Shown in pieces: positions 6,505 to 14,804 of a DNA stretch of 14,877 bases. The position numbers and the translations under genes are program-made. Each line of letters opens with the position of its first letter. The first letter of the stretch is position 1. Below the pieces are notes generated by a model. It was not told the origin of the DNA, did not search any database, and worked only from the letters and a program-made list of their open reading frames with translations. Origin of the DNA: CAZPDM01 sp964585305 (GTDB lineage Bacteria; Planctomycetota; Uabimicrobiia; Uabimicrobiales; JABWCH01); the NCBI GenBank assembly GCA_964585305.1, contig CAZPDM010000096.1, forward strand, positions 1-14,877, in the 5' to 3' direction.

Positions 6505-7704
6505 ATGATGAAAAAAGGAAAAACCATTATATTTTTGTTAGTTTTTATATTCTTTGTTCAAGCAGAAATACCTACTATTGAGCAAAATTTAGCAAATATT
6601 GTAAAAAAATACCAGCTAATTGGAATATCTGTCGTTGTTGCTAAAGATAATGAAATTTTATTTTCTTATTATCAAGGAAATCGTGATATTTCCAGAGGAC
6701 TTCCTGTAAATGAAAATACGAAATATCGTGTGGCATCAGTCTCTAAAATGATAGTTTCAACAGCAATTATGCAGCTTTGGGAAAAAAAACTGCTAAATTT
6801 AGAAGATGATGTAAGTCAATATTTAGGGTTTCAATTAGTCAATCCTAATTTTCCTCAAGAAATTATTACCTTTGAAAAATTGTTGTCACATACTTCTAGT
6901 TTGAGAGATACTGATGAATATTCTTCGTTTTTAGTTGATACTTATCAAAAAAATCCTGTTCCTCATCTAAAAGACTTGGTACTCCCAGATGGGACATATT
7001 ATACAGAAGATTTATTTAGTAAAGAGTTCGGTCCTAAAAGTAATTATTTTACTTATGCCAATATAAATTTTGTTATTTTAGGAACTTTAATTGAAAAAAT
7101 CTCAGGAATACGTTTCGATCAATATTGTGAAAAGTATATTCTCCAACCCTTAGAAATTACGGGAAGTTTTCGAGTCCAAAGTCTTCCAGATATTAATCAA
7201 TTGTCAGTAATTTATCGCAATAAAAATAACAAATGGGTTCCTCAAGTGGATAATTATCAAGGTGTTTGTCCGCCAAGAGACGTAAGTCAATATATTCTTG
7301 GTACAAATGGAGCCTTATTTGCTCCGCAAGGCGGTCTACGTATCAGTGCTTTAGAATTATCAAAGTTTTGGATGGGATATAAGAAAATATTATTACCAGA
7401 AACAATTTACCGAATGCAAAAAACTGTTTGGATGTATAACGGAAATAATGGAGATACGTATGAAAATGTTTTCAAAAACTATGCTTTAGGACACCATACT
7501 ACACAAGATTTGATTCCTAAACAAGAATTGATTGGCCATCCAGGGGATGCTTATGGACTTGTTAGCAACTTTTATTTTTCTCCCAATAAAAATTGTTGTA
7601 TCATTTTTATAACCAATGGTGGTATTTGGGACAAAGGAAATTATAGTGGTTGGTTTAATGTAGAAGAAGATGTATTTTTAGCATGTCAAGGTTTTCTCAA
7701 TTAA
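6505..7704 (+). CDS. Exported beta-lactamase-fold serine hydrolase (S12 family)
   Basis: A penicillin-binding-protein/class C beta-lactamase-like hydrolase. An N-terminal signal peptide is evident (MMKKGK followed by a hydrophobic core and FVQA, probable cleavage near residue 20). The family's active-site motifs are Ser78-Val-Ser-Lys81 (SxxK nucleophile and general base), Tyr184-Ala-Asn186 (YxN) and His345-Pro-Gly347 (HxG, in place of KTG). The domain spans about 25-390. Members act as esterases, D-aminopeptidases, carboxypeptidases or lactonases; antibiotic resistance cannot be inferred from the family alone. ATG at 6505 or 6508 follows AGAGAGAGA. It is the only plus-strand gene in the left two thirds of the window and converges on the giant kinase, sharing a terminator with it. 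Confidence 0.9.
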   Translation: MMKKGKTIIFLLVFIFFVQAEIPTIEQNLANIVKKYQLIGISVVVAKDNEILFSYYQGNRDISRGLPVNENTKYRVASVSKMIVSTAIMQLWEKKLLNLEDDVSQYLGFQLVNPNFPQEIITFEKLLSHTSSLRDTDEYSSFLVDTYQKNPVPHLKDLVLPDGTYYTEDLFSKEFGPKSNYFTYANINFVILGTLIEKISGIRFDQYCEKYILQPLEITGSFRVQSLPDINQLSVIYRNKNNKWVPQVDNYQGVCPPRDVSQYILGTNGALFAPQGGLRISALELSKFWMGYKKILLPETIYRMQKTVWMYNGNNGDTYENVFKNYALGHHTTQDLIPKQELIGHPGDAYGLVSNFYFSPNKNCCIIFITNGGIWDKGNYSGWFNVEEDVFLACQGFLN

Positions 7705-7764
7705 AATTTGGCTATTGACTAAAGATATCTAAAGGATTTGGTGTTTTCTTCCAATTTTTTTATA

Positions 7765-7809
7765 AATTTAAAAAGACTTATCTCGAGTTGAGATAAGTCT
7801 TTTTAAATT
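7765..7809. terminator. Bidirectional terminator between convergent genes
   Basis: A perfect 20-bp inverted repeat (7765-7784 with 7790-7809) around a five-base loop. The core GACTTATCTC / GAGATAAGTC is flanked by A-runs on one side and T-runs on the other, so transcripts from both strands end in a hairpin with U-rich 3' side. It lies 60 bases after the hydrolase stop, and its right end overlaps the TAA of the minus-strand kinase (7810-7808). The rest of the gap is featureless. Confidence 0.88.
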
Positions 7810-10800
7810 ATGGCCGATTTACAATAAATCGGACACCTACATAATTATTACCTGTTATAATTCGTTCGACCTTTCTTACTTGATTGAGAGTGCATTCTTC
7901 TTCACCATAGCACCATGCACCACCAATAAAATAAGGTTCAGAAGTATATTCATAGACATTTCCTGCCATATTAAAACATCCAAAAGGGGAAATTCCTTGA
8001 GGGAAAGAGTCAATAGGAGCTAAAAATTCAAATCCATCGTCTCCTCTGCGAGTCCAAGATGGTACAGCAATATTGCTTTTTTTAAAAGCACTTTGATCTC
8101 CCCAAGGATATTTACGTGCTGGTAAAGGATTTTCTTTTAATTGTACAGGAATACCAGAATCCCAATTAGGAATTTTTTGGCTTCGTCCTGCTGCTCGAAC
8201 CCACTGATTATAATTCGGAATTCGTTTTCCAGACCATTTAGTATATGTAAGAATATCATCGGGAGATATATATATTACAGGATATTGGCTACCAAGAGAT
8301 TGCAGATTTTTCCAATTTTTAGGAACACGAGGATATTTCATACCATCCCATTCTGTTGTATATTCTGCTCTTTCCGCGCTTGTAATATAATTGGTTGCCT
8401 GAACAAAATTGTTAAATTGCTCAACGGAAAGTTCATATTTATCGATATAAAATCCTTGTTGAATATTATAATCGCTAGGTACATAAACCATAATACTATT
8501 ATCTTTTTGATAAATATATTCCCCAATTTGCTGACCACGTGCCATACCATCTAATAAAGACTCTCCAAACCATCCATTTAGACTAATGTTACAGGTTAAG
8601 TTGGTATATATGCCAGTTTCTTGATCTTTCACACTAATATAAAATTGCCCCAATTCTTGACCCGCGATATATGTTGCTTCATAAGGATTTTGAGCAATGA
8701 CTAGATTTCCGCCAATAGCTGTCCATTGTGGAATAAAATCAATTTTGCTTCCGTTAGAACTATACCCTTGTACTCTTAAGATAATTGTTTCTCGTGGTTG
8801 TATGCTTTTTAATTCAGATGGTTCTATAATAATTTTGGATAAGGAAGACATTATTTCAACATTTGTTTGAGCTTCGATATTTGTTTTGATGTCACGTACC
8901 TTGACTTGATATATCCCCGATATTTTTCCAGCGATATAAGTTCCATCTTCTTTGATTGAGCCTCCGGTAGCTTGCCAAATTGGAGTAAAATTTAGCTTTT
9001 GAAAATCTTTTGTATATCCAATCACATTAAATTGCAGTAAATTATTTTGTTTTATCTTAGGATTTTTAGGATGGATTTCAATCATAGCTAATTCTGGATT
9101 ACTTATCTTTAAAGTAACTTGCCGTTGACTTGAAATTTCTCCTAATGTAAGTATTGCTTGAATAAGATATGTTCCTGGTTGGGATCGAAGAGTTAATGGG
9201 ATTAGAATTTCTTGTTTTTCTCCGCTCATTTTAGGAAGTTCTTTTTCCAGTGGCTTTATCATCAATTCTTGGCAAATTATTTTTAAATGAATTGGCGCAA
9301 TATATGTTTCTTGTCCTTGCCACTGAATTTTTCCATAAATGGGGTCTCCAAATGCAAATTCTGTTTTTTGCCGAGATTGGGCATCACAAAGGATGAACGA
9401 TTCTAATATAATTTTAGGCTCAGGTTTTTTCCATTCCCAAGAAAGAGCTTGAGAAAATAATAAATTTTCTCCTTTATGAACCAAAACATTAACGAGATAT
9501 TTTCCCGCTTCTTTTTGCAAGGGAATAATCGGAATAAGAGCTTGTTGATTTGTTACTGGTACTTTTTGTTGACTATCGCGAATTTTATCGCCGTGAAATT
9601 CAATTTTTAAAAAATCGTATTCTTCTTTCTCTTGTTTCCATTCTAAAGCTAAATAAGCTTCGCTACTATAATCAAAATTTTCACAAGCTATCCCAGTAGC
9701 ATCTACAATTTTGACAGAACTTATTTCAAGTGTAACTCTTTTTTTAATCGAAAATTCTAGTTTTTTCTCATAGAATTTATCTTCTAAACTAAGTCGGATA
9801 TGAATTGTTCTAAGGCCTAATGTTTGTATTCTTGGAATTTGTATTTGTTGAGTATAATCATTTGCAGTTGGTTTAGCTAATAGAATTTGTTGTAAATTGA
9901 TGTCCCCTGAAATGTCTAACATTAAAGGAGATGTTAATGACATTCGAGAAATTATATCCCATTTAAAAAAAAGCAATATTTTTTCACCTTGGAAAAATTC
10001 TTGAGATACTTTTCCTGTTTCATTTGTTAAATAAATTTCATGCACGTTCAAATCAAATTGTTGTGGAATCAATGTAAAGTTTATATTTTTAGTAAAAACA
10101 TTGCTACTTTTATATGTTACTTTTATATCGTAAGTGCCAGGTTTAGATTGTAAAACTTTAATAGGAATTTTTTCATCATGTCTATTTTGTCCAGCGATGG
10201 GACTAATAATCCTTTGAAATGTTTCTAATCCTGAACCTTTTATTTCTGCTAGAAATGGTGTAATTTTTCCTTCGCATTGAAAAATGAGTAATAAAAAAAT
10301 AGGCTCATTTACTTCAAATTCAGTTCGTACTTCGCCTTGTTGATTAACAGTTGCAATCACTTGTAAAGTAATTTTAGAAGAAGGTTGAGCCATTATAAAA
10401 ATAATAATTCCAAGCAAAATTAAAAAACAAATTCCGCCTATCCAAAACCAAGAAAATTTAGATTTAGAGCGTAATTCGGGTTTTAAATATAATCCAGTTG
10501 CTTGAGAAACAAGTGGACTTTTTCTCTCTTCCGTAACATCTCTCAATCTTTCATCAAAAGTAACTTCTGCTGATACATTTTGTTTTGCTGCTCTTTCATC
10601 GAAAGTAATTTCTGCAGTTCCTTTTTTTTGTAGAAATGGAGGTGGAACACGGAAGGAAGTTACAGGAGTTAGACGAGCTAAAGAAGAAGTTGAAGAGGCT
10701 GAAGCGTCATTTGTTGTCATTTCTTCTGTTCCGCCGCGATCTAAGCTATCTGTTACTTGAGAAATATCTATCATGGAAATATTTTTAGGTAAACATATTA

Positions 10801-11788
10801 TTTTTTGTTCACGTGTTGCAATATTCGATCTTGATGGATTATTATCAAGGCTAGAAATACTTGTACTTGGTTGAGTTGCAGACTCACTAATAATTTGAAT
10901 TTCTGTCTCTGTTAGTAAACTTTCTCCTTGACTAATTACTAGTCCAGGCTCTGGTTGCCATAACCGTTCAAAATCTTCTAAATCTTGAATAAAATCTTTC
11001 ATACTTTGATAACGTTGATATGGCTCACGCTCTATCATTTTTCTTATAATACGATCTAATTCTTCAGGAATATCAGGAACTAGATCTCGGCAGCTTGGAA
11101 ATTCTTCCCCCCGAAACAAAGCAAAGAGAATTTCGTGGCTACTTTTCCCTTGATAAAGCTGCTGTCCTGTAATCATCTGATAAAATGTAGCACCTAAAGA
11201 ATAAATATCTGTAGTAGGGCCAATTTTTTTTACGTCCATAACTTGCTCAGGAGCCATATATGCTGGAGTCCCAGCAATTTTGTTACTTAATTCTTGTACA
11301 GTTTTCTGATATTGGACTAGACCAAAGTCTCCAACTTTAACAACAAGCTGCTTTGTAATATAAAGATTATGCGGTTTAATATCGCGGTGGACTAAGCCTT
11401 TTTCATGTACTGCTTGTAATCCTAAAGCTGCTTCTTTGGCAATTTTAATTGCATCTGCAAGAGGAATGATTTTATGAGTACGAATTAATTTAGCACAATC
11501 AATACCTGGTACATACTCCATAGTAAGATACCAGAAATCTTCTGTTTCTCCAACATCATAAACTTCAACAATATTATTATGTCTAATTTGAGCAGCAGTT
11601 CGTGCTTCGCGTAAAAAACTTTCCACAAGACGAATATCTGTATCTTCTGTCTTCATTAAAATTTTTATTGCTGCAAGAGTTTCCAAATGGACATGTTGAG
11701 CTTTATATACTTCTCCCATGCCTCCCTTACCAATAAGCGATAAAATTCTATAATTTCCAATTTGGCTATTTGTTAAAAAACCTTCCAT
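7808..11788 (-). CDS. Transmembrane receptor Ser/Thr kinase with Ig-like repeats and FGE-sulfatase domain
   Basis: A 1326-residue transmembrane protein kinase. Domain order, numbered from ATG 11788: PknB-like kinase (about 13-274; GKGGMG loop, Lys42 in AAIKIL, HRDIKPHN with Asp136, DFG 154-156, APEQ); Ser/Thr-rich cytoplasmic linker with two AE[IV]TFDER repeats (Thr395, Thr410); membrane helix (445-468). The outer part has four related ~105-residue beta-sandwich repeats (about 470-895), two BIG2-like Ig domains (899-977, 984-1069) and a C-terminal FGE-sulfatase/SUMF1-like domain (about 1098-1326; MVYVP, FYIDKYELS, YPWGD, NMAGNVYEY, GGAWC, GVRF). Cys1293 and Cys1299 lie near the place of the FGE catalytic pair but with six-residue rather than five-residue spacing, so this may be a binding domain and not an oxidase. 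ATG has GGAGG seven bases upstream; an in-frame TTG at 11794 lies too close to it. It probably senses an envelope ligand and signals inward. Confidence 0.94.
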   Translation of the reverse strand: MEGFLTNSQIGNYRILSLIGKGGMGEVYKAQHVHLETLAAIKILMKTEDTDIRLVESFLREARTAAQIRHNNIVEVYDVGETEDFWYLTMEYVPGIDCAKLIRTHKIIPLADAIKIAKEAALGLQAVHEKGLVHRDIKPHNLYITKQLVVKVGDFGLVQYQKTVQELSNKIAGTPAYMAPEQVMDVKKIGPTTDIYSLGATFYQMITGQQLYQGKSSHEILFALFRGEEFPSCRDLVPDIPEELDRIIRKMIEREPYQRYQSMKDFIQDLEDFERLWQPEPGLVISQGESLLTETEIQIISESATQPSTSISSLDNNPSRSNIATREQKIICLPKNISMIDISQVTDSLDRGGTEEMTTNDASASSTSSLARLTPVTSFRVPPPFLQKKGTAEITFDERAAKQNVSAEVTFDERLRDVTEERKSPLVSQATGLYLKPELRSKSKFSWFWIGGICFLILLGIIIFIMAQPSSKITLQVIATVNQQGEVRTEFEVNEPIFLLLIFQCEGKITPFLAEIKGSGLETFQRIISPIAGQNRHDEKIPIKVLQSKPGTYDIKVTYKSSNVFTKNINFTLIPQQFDLNVHEIYLTNETGKVSQEFFQGEKILLFFKWDIISRMSLTSPLMLDISGDINLQQILLAKPTANDYTQQIQIPRIQTLGLRTIHIRLSLEDKFYEKKLEFSIKKRVTLEISSVKIVDATGIACENFDYSSEAYLALEWKQEKEEYDFLKIEFHGDKIRDSQQKVPVTNQQALIPIIPLQKEAGKYLVNVLVHKGENLLFSQALSWEWKKPEPKIILESFILCDAQSRQKTEFAFGDPIYGKIQWQGQETYIAPIHLKIICQELMIKPLEKELPKMSGEKQEILIPLTLRSQPGTYLIQAILTLGEISSQRQVTLKISNPELAMIEIHPKNPKIKQNNLLQFNVIGYTKDFQKLNFTPIWQATGGSIKEDGTYIAGKISGIYQVKVRDIKTNIEAQTNVEIMSSLSKIIIEPSELKSIQPRETIILRVQGYSSNGSKIDFIPQWTAIGGNLVIAQNPYEATYIAGQELGQFYISVKDQETGIYTNLTCNISLNGWFGESLLDGMARGQQIGEYIYQKDNSIMVYVPSDYNIQQGFYIDKYELSVEQFNNFVQATNYITSAERAEYTTEWDGMKYPRVPKNWKNLQSLGSQYPVIYISPDDILTYTKWSGKRIPNYNQWVRAAGRSQKIPNWDSGIPVQLKENPLPARKYPWGDQSAFKKSNIAVPSWTRRGDDGFEFLAPIDSFPQGISPFGCFNMAGNVYEYTSEPYFIGGAWCYGEEECTLNQVRKVERIITGNNYVGVRFIVNRP
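10547..10615 (-). repeat. Tandem direct repeat encoding two AE(I/V)TFDER motifs
   Basis: A 24-base unit at 10592-10615 recurs at 10547-10570 with two mismatches and a 45-base period. It encodes GTAEITFDER and VSAEVTFDER, 15 residues apart, in the linker between kinase domain and membrane helix. The near identity of the DNA suggests a recent duplication. Each unit presents Thr-Phe-Asp-Glu, which suits a phospho-threonine site. Confidence 0.8.
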
Positions 11789-11823
11789 ACGCAAACCTCC
11801 ATATCTTCTATAGATGATGTGGT

Positions 11824-11852
11824 ATTATAATTTTTCTTAAAAATTTTTGCAA
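11824..11852 (-). promoter_or_regulatory. Sigma70-like promoter of the receptor kinase gene
   Basis: TTGCAA (11852-11847), exactly 17 bases, then a perfect TATAAT (11829-11824) on the minus strand, 36 bases before the ATG at 11788. A start site near 11817 would give a leader of about 30 bases that includes the GGAGG at 11800-11796. It is the best promoter match in the window. Confidence 0.65.
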
Positions 11853-11863
11853 GTTAAAGCTAT

Positions 11864-11904
11864 GGAAAAAATATTTTATTTTTTTTAAATAAAATATTTT
11901 TTTC
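11864..11904. terminator. AT-only stem-loop after the EI24-like gene
   Basis: A 16-bp perfect inverted repeat made only of A and T (11866-11881 with 11887-11902) with a five-base loop; a G-U and a G-C pair extend its base. It starts 13 bases after the stop codon of the upstream minus-strand gene and precedes the kinase promoter. A terminator is likely by position, but the all-AT stem is weak. Confidence 0.45.
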
Positions 11905-11916
11905 TGTTTATAATTT

Positions 11917-12735
11917 TTATTTTTTCTGTATAACACCTTTAGTAGTATAGATAACGTGGCATAACATAGTTCCTGCGGCAACTTGCAAAGGGTTAAAAAT
12001 AAGAGAAATTAAAGGTAAGAGAAACGGCTGGTAAAAATAAAAACATACACCTATATTTATAAAGCAAATACCTCCAAAAACCAGATGCAGCATAAAATTA
12101 TAAAAATGTTTCTTTTTGTTAACATTAGGTAGAGAAAAATTAGCATTCCCATAACCGATGTAATATTTTCCCATAATATAACAAGTTATAAGAGGGGTGA
12201 TAGCTAACCCCAAATGGGGAATACAGCTAAGAACAAAAAGAACGAAGAAAATTAAAATAATAATAGGGCTACGAATAAAAATTCCCCATATATTACGCCC
12301 AATTTCTTGAAAATAACCTATTGGTATTTTTTTATTTTTGGGTGAAAGTTTTCCAAAAATATTTCTTTCTACTCGAGAAGAAATCTTTTTATATATAGGA
12401 CAGTTAATAATTTCTTGCAATCCTAATCCGAAAACAATGCCGCAAAAAAAGCCCATAATTTGGATAAAATTAACAAAAGGCTTTTGTTTAGGCAAACTAA
12501 TATGATATGTATGTTCTAATCCATCCAAAAAAATTATAATGCTTTTGTTAATTGTAGGATGTAATTGAACATTCTGTGCCCAAGGAGTAATTGTAGCAAG
12601 AATACCTATAAAAATGGCTACTGTTATAAGTGTTACAAAGATAAAGTTTGCTGTCGCCCAAAGAGCATATTTCCACATCCACCATTTTCTAAAAAATTTA
12701 AAAGCCTTAAAATAGTAGAAAAACGCTTTGAACAT
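11917..12735 (-). CDS. EI24/CysZ-like multi-pass membrane protein
   Basis: A 272-residue integral membrane protein that resembles the EI24 family (which includes the sulfate permease CysZ). Hydrophobic segments are at about 26-48, 90-108, 155-190 (one long or two short), 211-235 and 238-258. The soluble loop after the second segment reads CPIYKKISSRVE (112-123), like the N/D-P-x-x-[DE]-K pattern found there in the family. The N-terminus is basic and aromatic (MFKAFFYYFKAFKFFRKWW), as in other EI24 members. Sulfate transport is not implied: the neighbours include no sulfur assimilation genes. ATG at 12735 has GGGGA seven bases upstream. The gene ends 13 bases before an AT-only stem-loop and lies upstream of the receptor kinase on the same strand, which has its own promoter. 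Confidence 0.72.
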   Translation of the reverse strand: MFKAFFYYFKAFKFFRKWWMWKYALWATANFIFVTLITVAIFIGILATITPWAQNVQLHPTINKSIIIFLDGLEHTYHISLPKQKPFVNFIQIMGFFCGIVFGLGLQEIINCPIYKKISSRVERNIFGKLSPKNKKIPIGYFQEIGRNIWGIFIRSPIIILIFFVLFVLSCIPHLGLAITPLITCYIMGKYYIGYGNANFSLPNVNKKKHFYNFMLHLVFGGICFINIGVCFYFYQPFLLPLISLIFNPLQVAAGTMLCHVIYTTKGVIQKK

Positions 12736-12800
12736 GACAATTTCCCCAAATTATGGTAAAATTAGAATGTTTTTTTATATTTTTTTAAATTTATACATCT

Positions 12801-12828
12801 ATTTTAAACAAATTTGATTTTAAATCAA
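12801..12828 (-). promoter_or_regulatory. Candidate promoter of the EI24-like gene overlapping a 15-bp palindrome
   Basis: On the minus strand TTGATT (12828-12823), 16-base spacer and TAAAAT (12806-12801). The -35 element is one half of the palindrome TTGATTTTAAATCAA (12814-12828), which also sits 9 bases before the AAAGGA ribosome binding site region of the divergent plus-strand gene. A regulator bound there could affect both genes. I see no convincing plus-strand promoter in the 112-bp gap. Confidence 0.4.
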
Positions 12829-12847
12829 GAAAAAAGGATAGTTTGTT

Positions 12848-14725
12848 ATGGGATATTCTTTTGATTATTTTTCTAAAGAAATTAAGCAAAAACCAGAGTT
12901 GCTTCCTCTTGTGTTGAGTTGGATAAAGTATCTTAGCTCAGAATTTTGCCAACGACAAGCCAAAGGAAAAACAGAAATGGAATTTGCTAGTATTGTTCTT
13001 TTAACTCGTGAAAAAAACATCCCACCAGAATTATTACAATTCTTAGTAAAAAATATTTATATGGCATTACGAGAGAATCGAACAGATGCTATACAAAAAG
13101 CATTAAACCAAACTGCAAATACTGTTACCCCCAATATTTTACAATCCTTGAAAGCTCTAAAAACTATTTTGTATTTACCTGTTCAAGATTCTACTGGCCG
13201 TCGTTCTATATTTTCTTGGTTTTCTAAGAAACCATTGAAAAGTGATGCAACTAAAACATTTATATCTAGTAGTGGAAATACAAAAGCTGGGGAACAAACA
13301 TTCATTTCTAGTGGTGATCCCTTTTCTAGTGATCAAACTTTTATCAGTTCTCCTGCGCCTAAAGCAAAAATCAAAGCAAGTGAGCCTATTTCTCTGGATC
13401 AAAATTTTAGAGAAGCATTGGAGCATTCTCATCCTTTAGAAGAAGCCAAGATAAAAGGACGAGAATTAAACCTTATGCAACGTCTTACTTCACATTGGCA
13501 TTCTCAAAAAGTAAAAACAATCCTTTCTACGAATTCTCCTCTTGTTGATATTGAAATTGAAACTTTACGAATGCAAACGATTGTTTCTTTAAACAAAGCA
13601 AGTTCTGTTTTAGTATGGTCTTCTTTCCCAAAGGAAGAAGATTTGAGAACATGTAAACCAGAAATTTTCTTTAAATTATTGCAAGCCATAAGCCAGAGAG
13701 AAGATATTCCTTCTTCAGCCAAGCCACTCTTAGCTCAATTGAAAAATAGTCTTACAATACGTAACAAACTTTTGACCGATCCTCAAATTATTCCTAATAT
13801 TTTACAACAAGGTATTCGTTCTTGGAATCATACTTTAGATAGACTTTCTGATTTGACTACAGATAAAAAGATCAATAAAAAGATTTGGGCATATTTACAA
13901 TATGTTAGCCATGTGAAAATTGTTGAAGAATCAGAAATTTTCCGTCGTAAATTTTTGGACTGTTCAAATAGTGAAGAATTGGACAAGTTACTTTCTCAAT
14001 ATAGTCCAACTAAAAATATTGTTAAAAAATATCCCGCGCTAGGTTTTATTAGTGCATTACAAAAAGTAAAAGCATGCTATGATCAAGATCCTGGTGGTTT
14101 AATTCGCTATATGAATAAATATTTAGGCGTATATGGAGAAGCTAACACAAAAGAAAAATTGTCAAAATTATTACTCACGAATGAAGCAGATGCTTCCATT
14201 GCTAAAGAAATTCAAGGATGCAAAACATTAGTTGCATTACAAGAAAAATTGGGTAAATTAAGCCAAAGGATAGCAACATCAAGCTATGCTGAAAAGTTAC
14301 AAACTTTAATAGCAATGTTTCTAGATCCGAATCAGCATCTTGCTTTTCAACAATTTTGTATAAGTTTGAACGGTTATTCCCCATCTATTCGGCATAAAAT
14401 TACTAATATTGTTCGCCAGTCCATGCAAAAAGAATTAAATGAAAAAATTGTTATGCTATACCAAAATAGCAATAGTTCTTCTTTAAGCCGATTATTAGAT
14501 CTATACAAAATCTTAGAAAATACTCGCTATCATGATCCTATGATTCAAATTTATACTTATGATGCAAAAATTTTATTGGAAAAACTTCAAAATATCAAAG
14601 CAAGTAACGATCCTAATTTGCCACAATTAGCAAAGCATATTATCTCTAATCCCTTAGTTCCAAAAGAATTTTTAGATTTGATAGTAGAGGGAAAGCGTAG
14701 CCAAAGTCGTGCACGCCAGATATAA
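12848..14725 (+). CDS. Large helical protein of unknown function with three TFISS repeats
   Basis: I do not recognise this 625-residue protein. There is no signal peptide or membrane segment. Residues 1-110 and 185-615 read as a succession of amphipathic helices (many Leu, Lys, Gln, few Gly), like an alpha-helical repeat protein. Between them a low-complexity Ser/Thr/Lys-rich linker (about 112-180) holds three repeats of the type [KQ]TFISS (Thr137, Thr151, Thr164), spaced 14 and 13 residues. The repeats suggest phospho-acceptor sites for a Ser/Thr kinase, possibly one of the two encoded nearby; that is inference. ATG at 12848 has AAGGA nine bases upstream. The gene diverges from the EI24-like gene and ends 11 bases before a stem-loop. 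Codon use matches the neighbours. Confidence 0.85.
   Translation: MGYSFDYFSKEIKQKPELLPLVLSWIKYLSSEFCQRQAKGKTEMEFASIVLLTREKNIPPELLQFLVKNIYMALRENRTDAIQKALNQTANTVTPNILQSLKALKTILYLPVQDSTGRRSIFSWFSKKPLKSDATKTFISSSGNTKAGEQTFISSGDPFSSDQTFISSPAPKAKIKASEPISLDQNFREALEHSHPLEEAKIKGRELNLMQRLTSHWHSQKVKTILSTNSPLVDIEIETLRMQTIVSLNKASSVLVWSSFPKEEDLRTCKPEIFFKLLQAISQREDIPSSAKPLLAQLKNSLTIRNKLLTDPQIIPNILQQGIRSWNHTLDRLSDLTTDKKINKKIWAYLQYVSHVKIVEESEIFRRKFLDCSNSEELDKLLSQYSPTKNIVKKYPALGFISALQKVKACYDQDPGGLIRYMNKYLGVYGEANTKEKLSKLLLTNEADASIAKEIQGCKTLVALQEKLGKLSQRIATSSYAEKLQTLIAMFLDPNQHLAFQQFCISLNGYSPSIRHKITNIVRQSMQKELNEKIVMLYQNSNSSSLSRLLDLYKILENTRYHDPMIQIYTYDAKILLEKLQNIKASNDPNLPQLAKHIISNPLVPKEFLDLIVEGKRSQSRARQI
13256..13351 (+). 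repeat. Three degenerate repeats encoding TFISS
   Basis: The peptide TFISS occurs at residues 137-141, 151-155 and 164-168, each preceded by K or Q. The DNA is not repeated: the paired serines are TCT-AGT, TCT-AGT and AGT-TCT, and Phe and Ile codons also vary. The peptide is kept while codons have drifted, which argues for selection on the motif rather than a fresh DNA duplication. Confidence 0.75.
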
Positions 14726-14735
14726 GCAACAACAA

Positions 14736-14776
14736 AATCTATTGCCATAGAATCTAAGTTTAAATGGCAATAGATT
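14736..14776. terminator. Stem-loop after the helical-protein gene
   Basis: A perfect 13-bp inverted repeat AATCTATTGCCAT / ATGGCAATAGATT (14736-14748 with 14764-14776) with a 15-base loop, 11 bases past the stop codon. No T-run follows on the plus strand, so a factor-independent terminator is uncertain; it could also stabilise the mRNA 3' end. Confidence 0.5.
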
Positions 14777-14804
14777 CATTCTATAAATAGGAAGTCTATG
14801 TCAA

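Noticed and set aside
6505..7704. Antibiotic-resistance beta-lactamase
   Set aside because: The motifs are those of the broad S12 family with HPG instead of KTG; esterase or peptidase function is as likely, so no resistance role is claimed.
8141..8554. 137-codon plus-strand frame and a 70-codon minus-strand frame
   Set aside because: Both are shadows of the FGE-sulfatase region of the receptor kinase; composition is typical of out-of-frame translation.
12565..12759. 64-codon plus-strand frame with several Cys
   Set aside because: It is antisense to the N-terminal membrane segment of the EI24-like gene, and the Cys pattern follows from the opposite coding strand.
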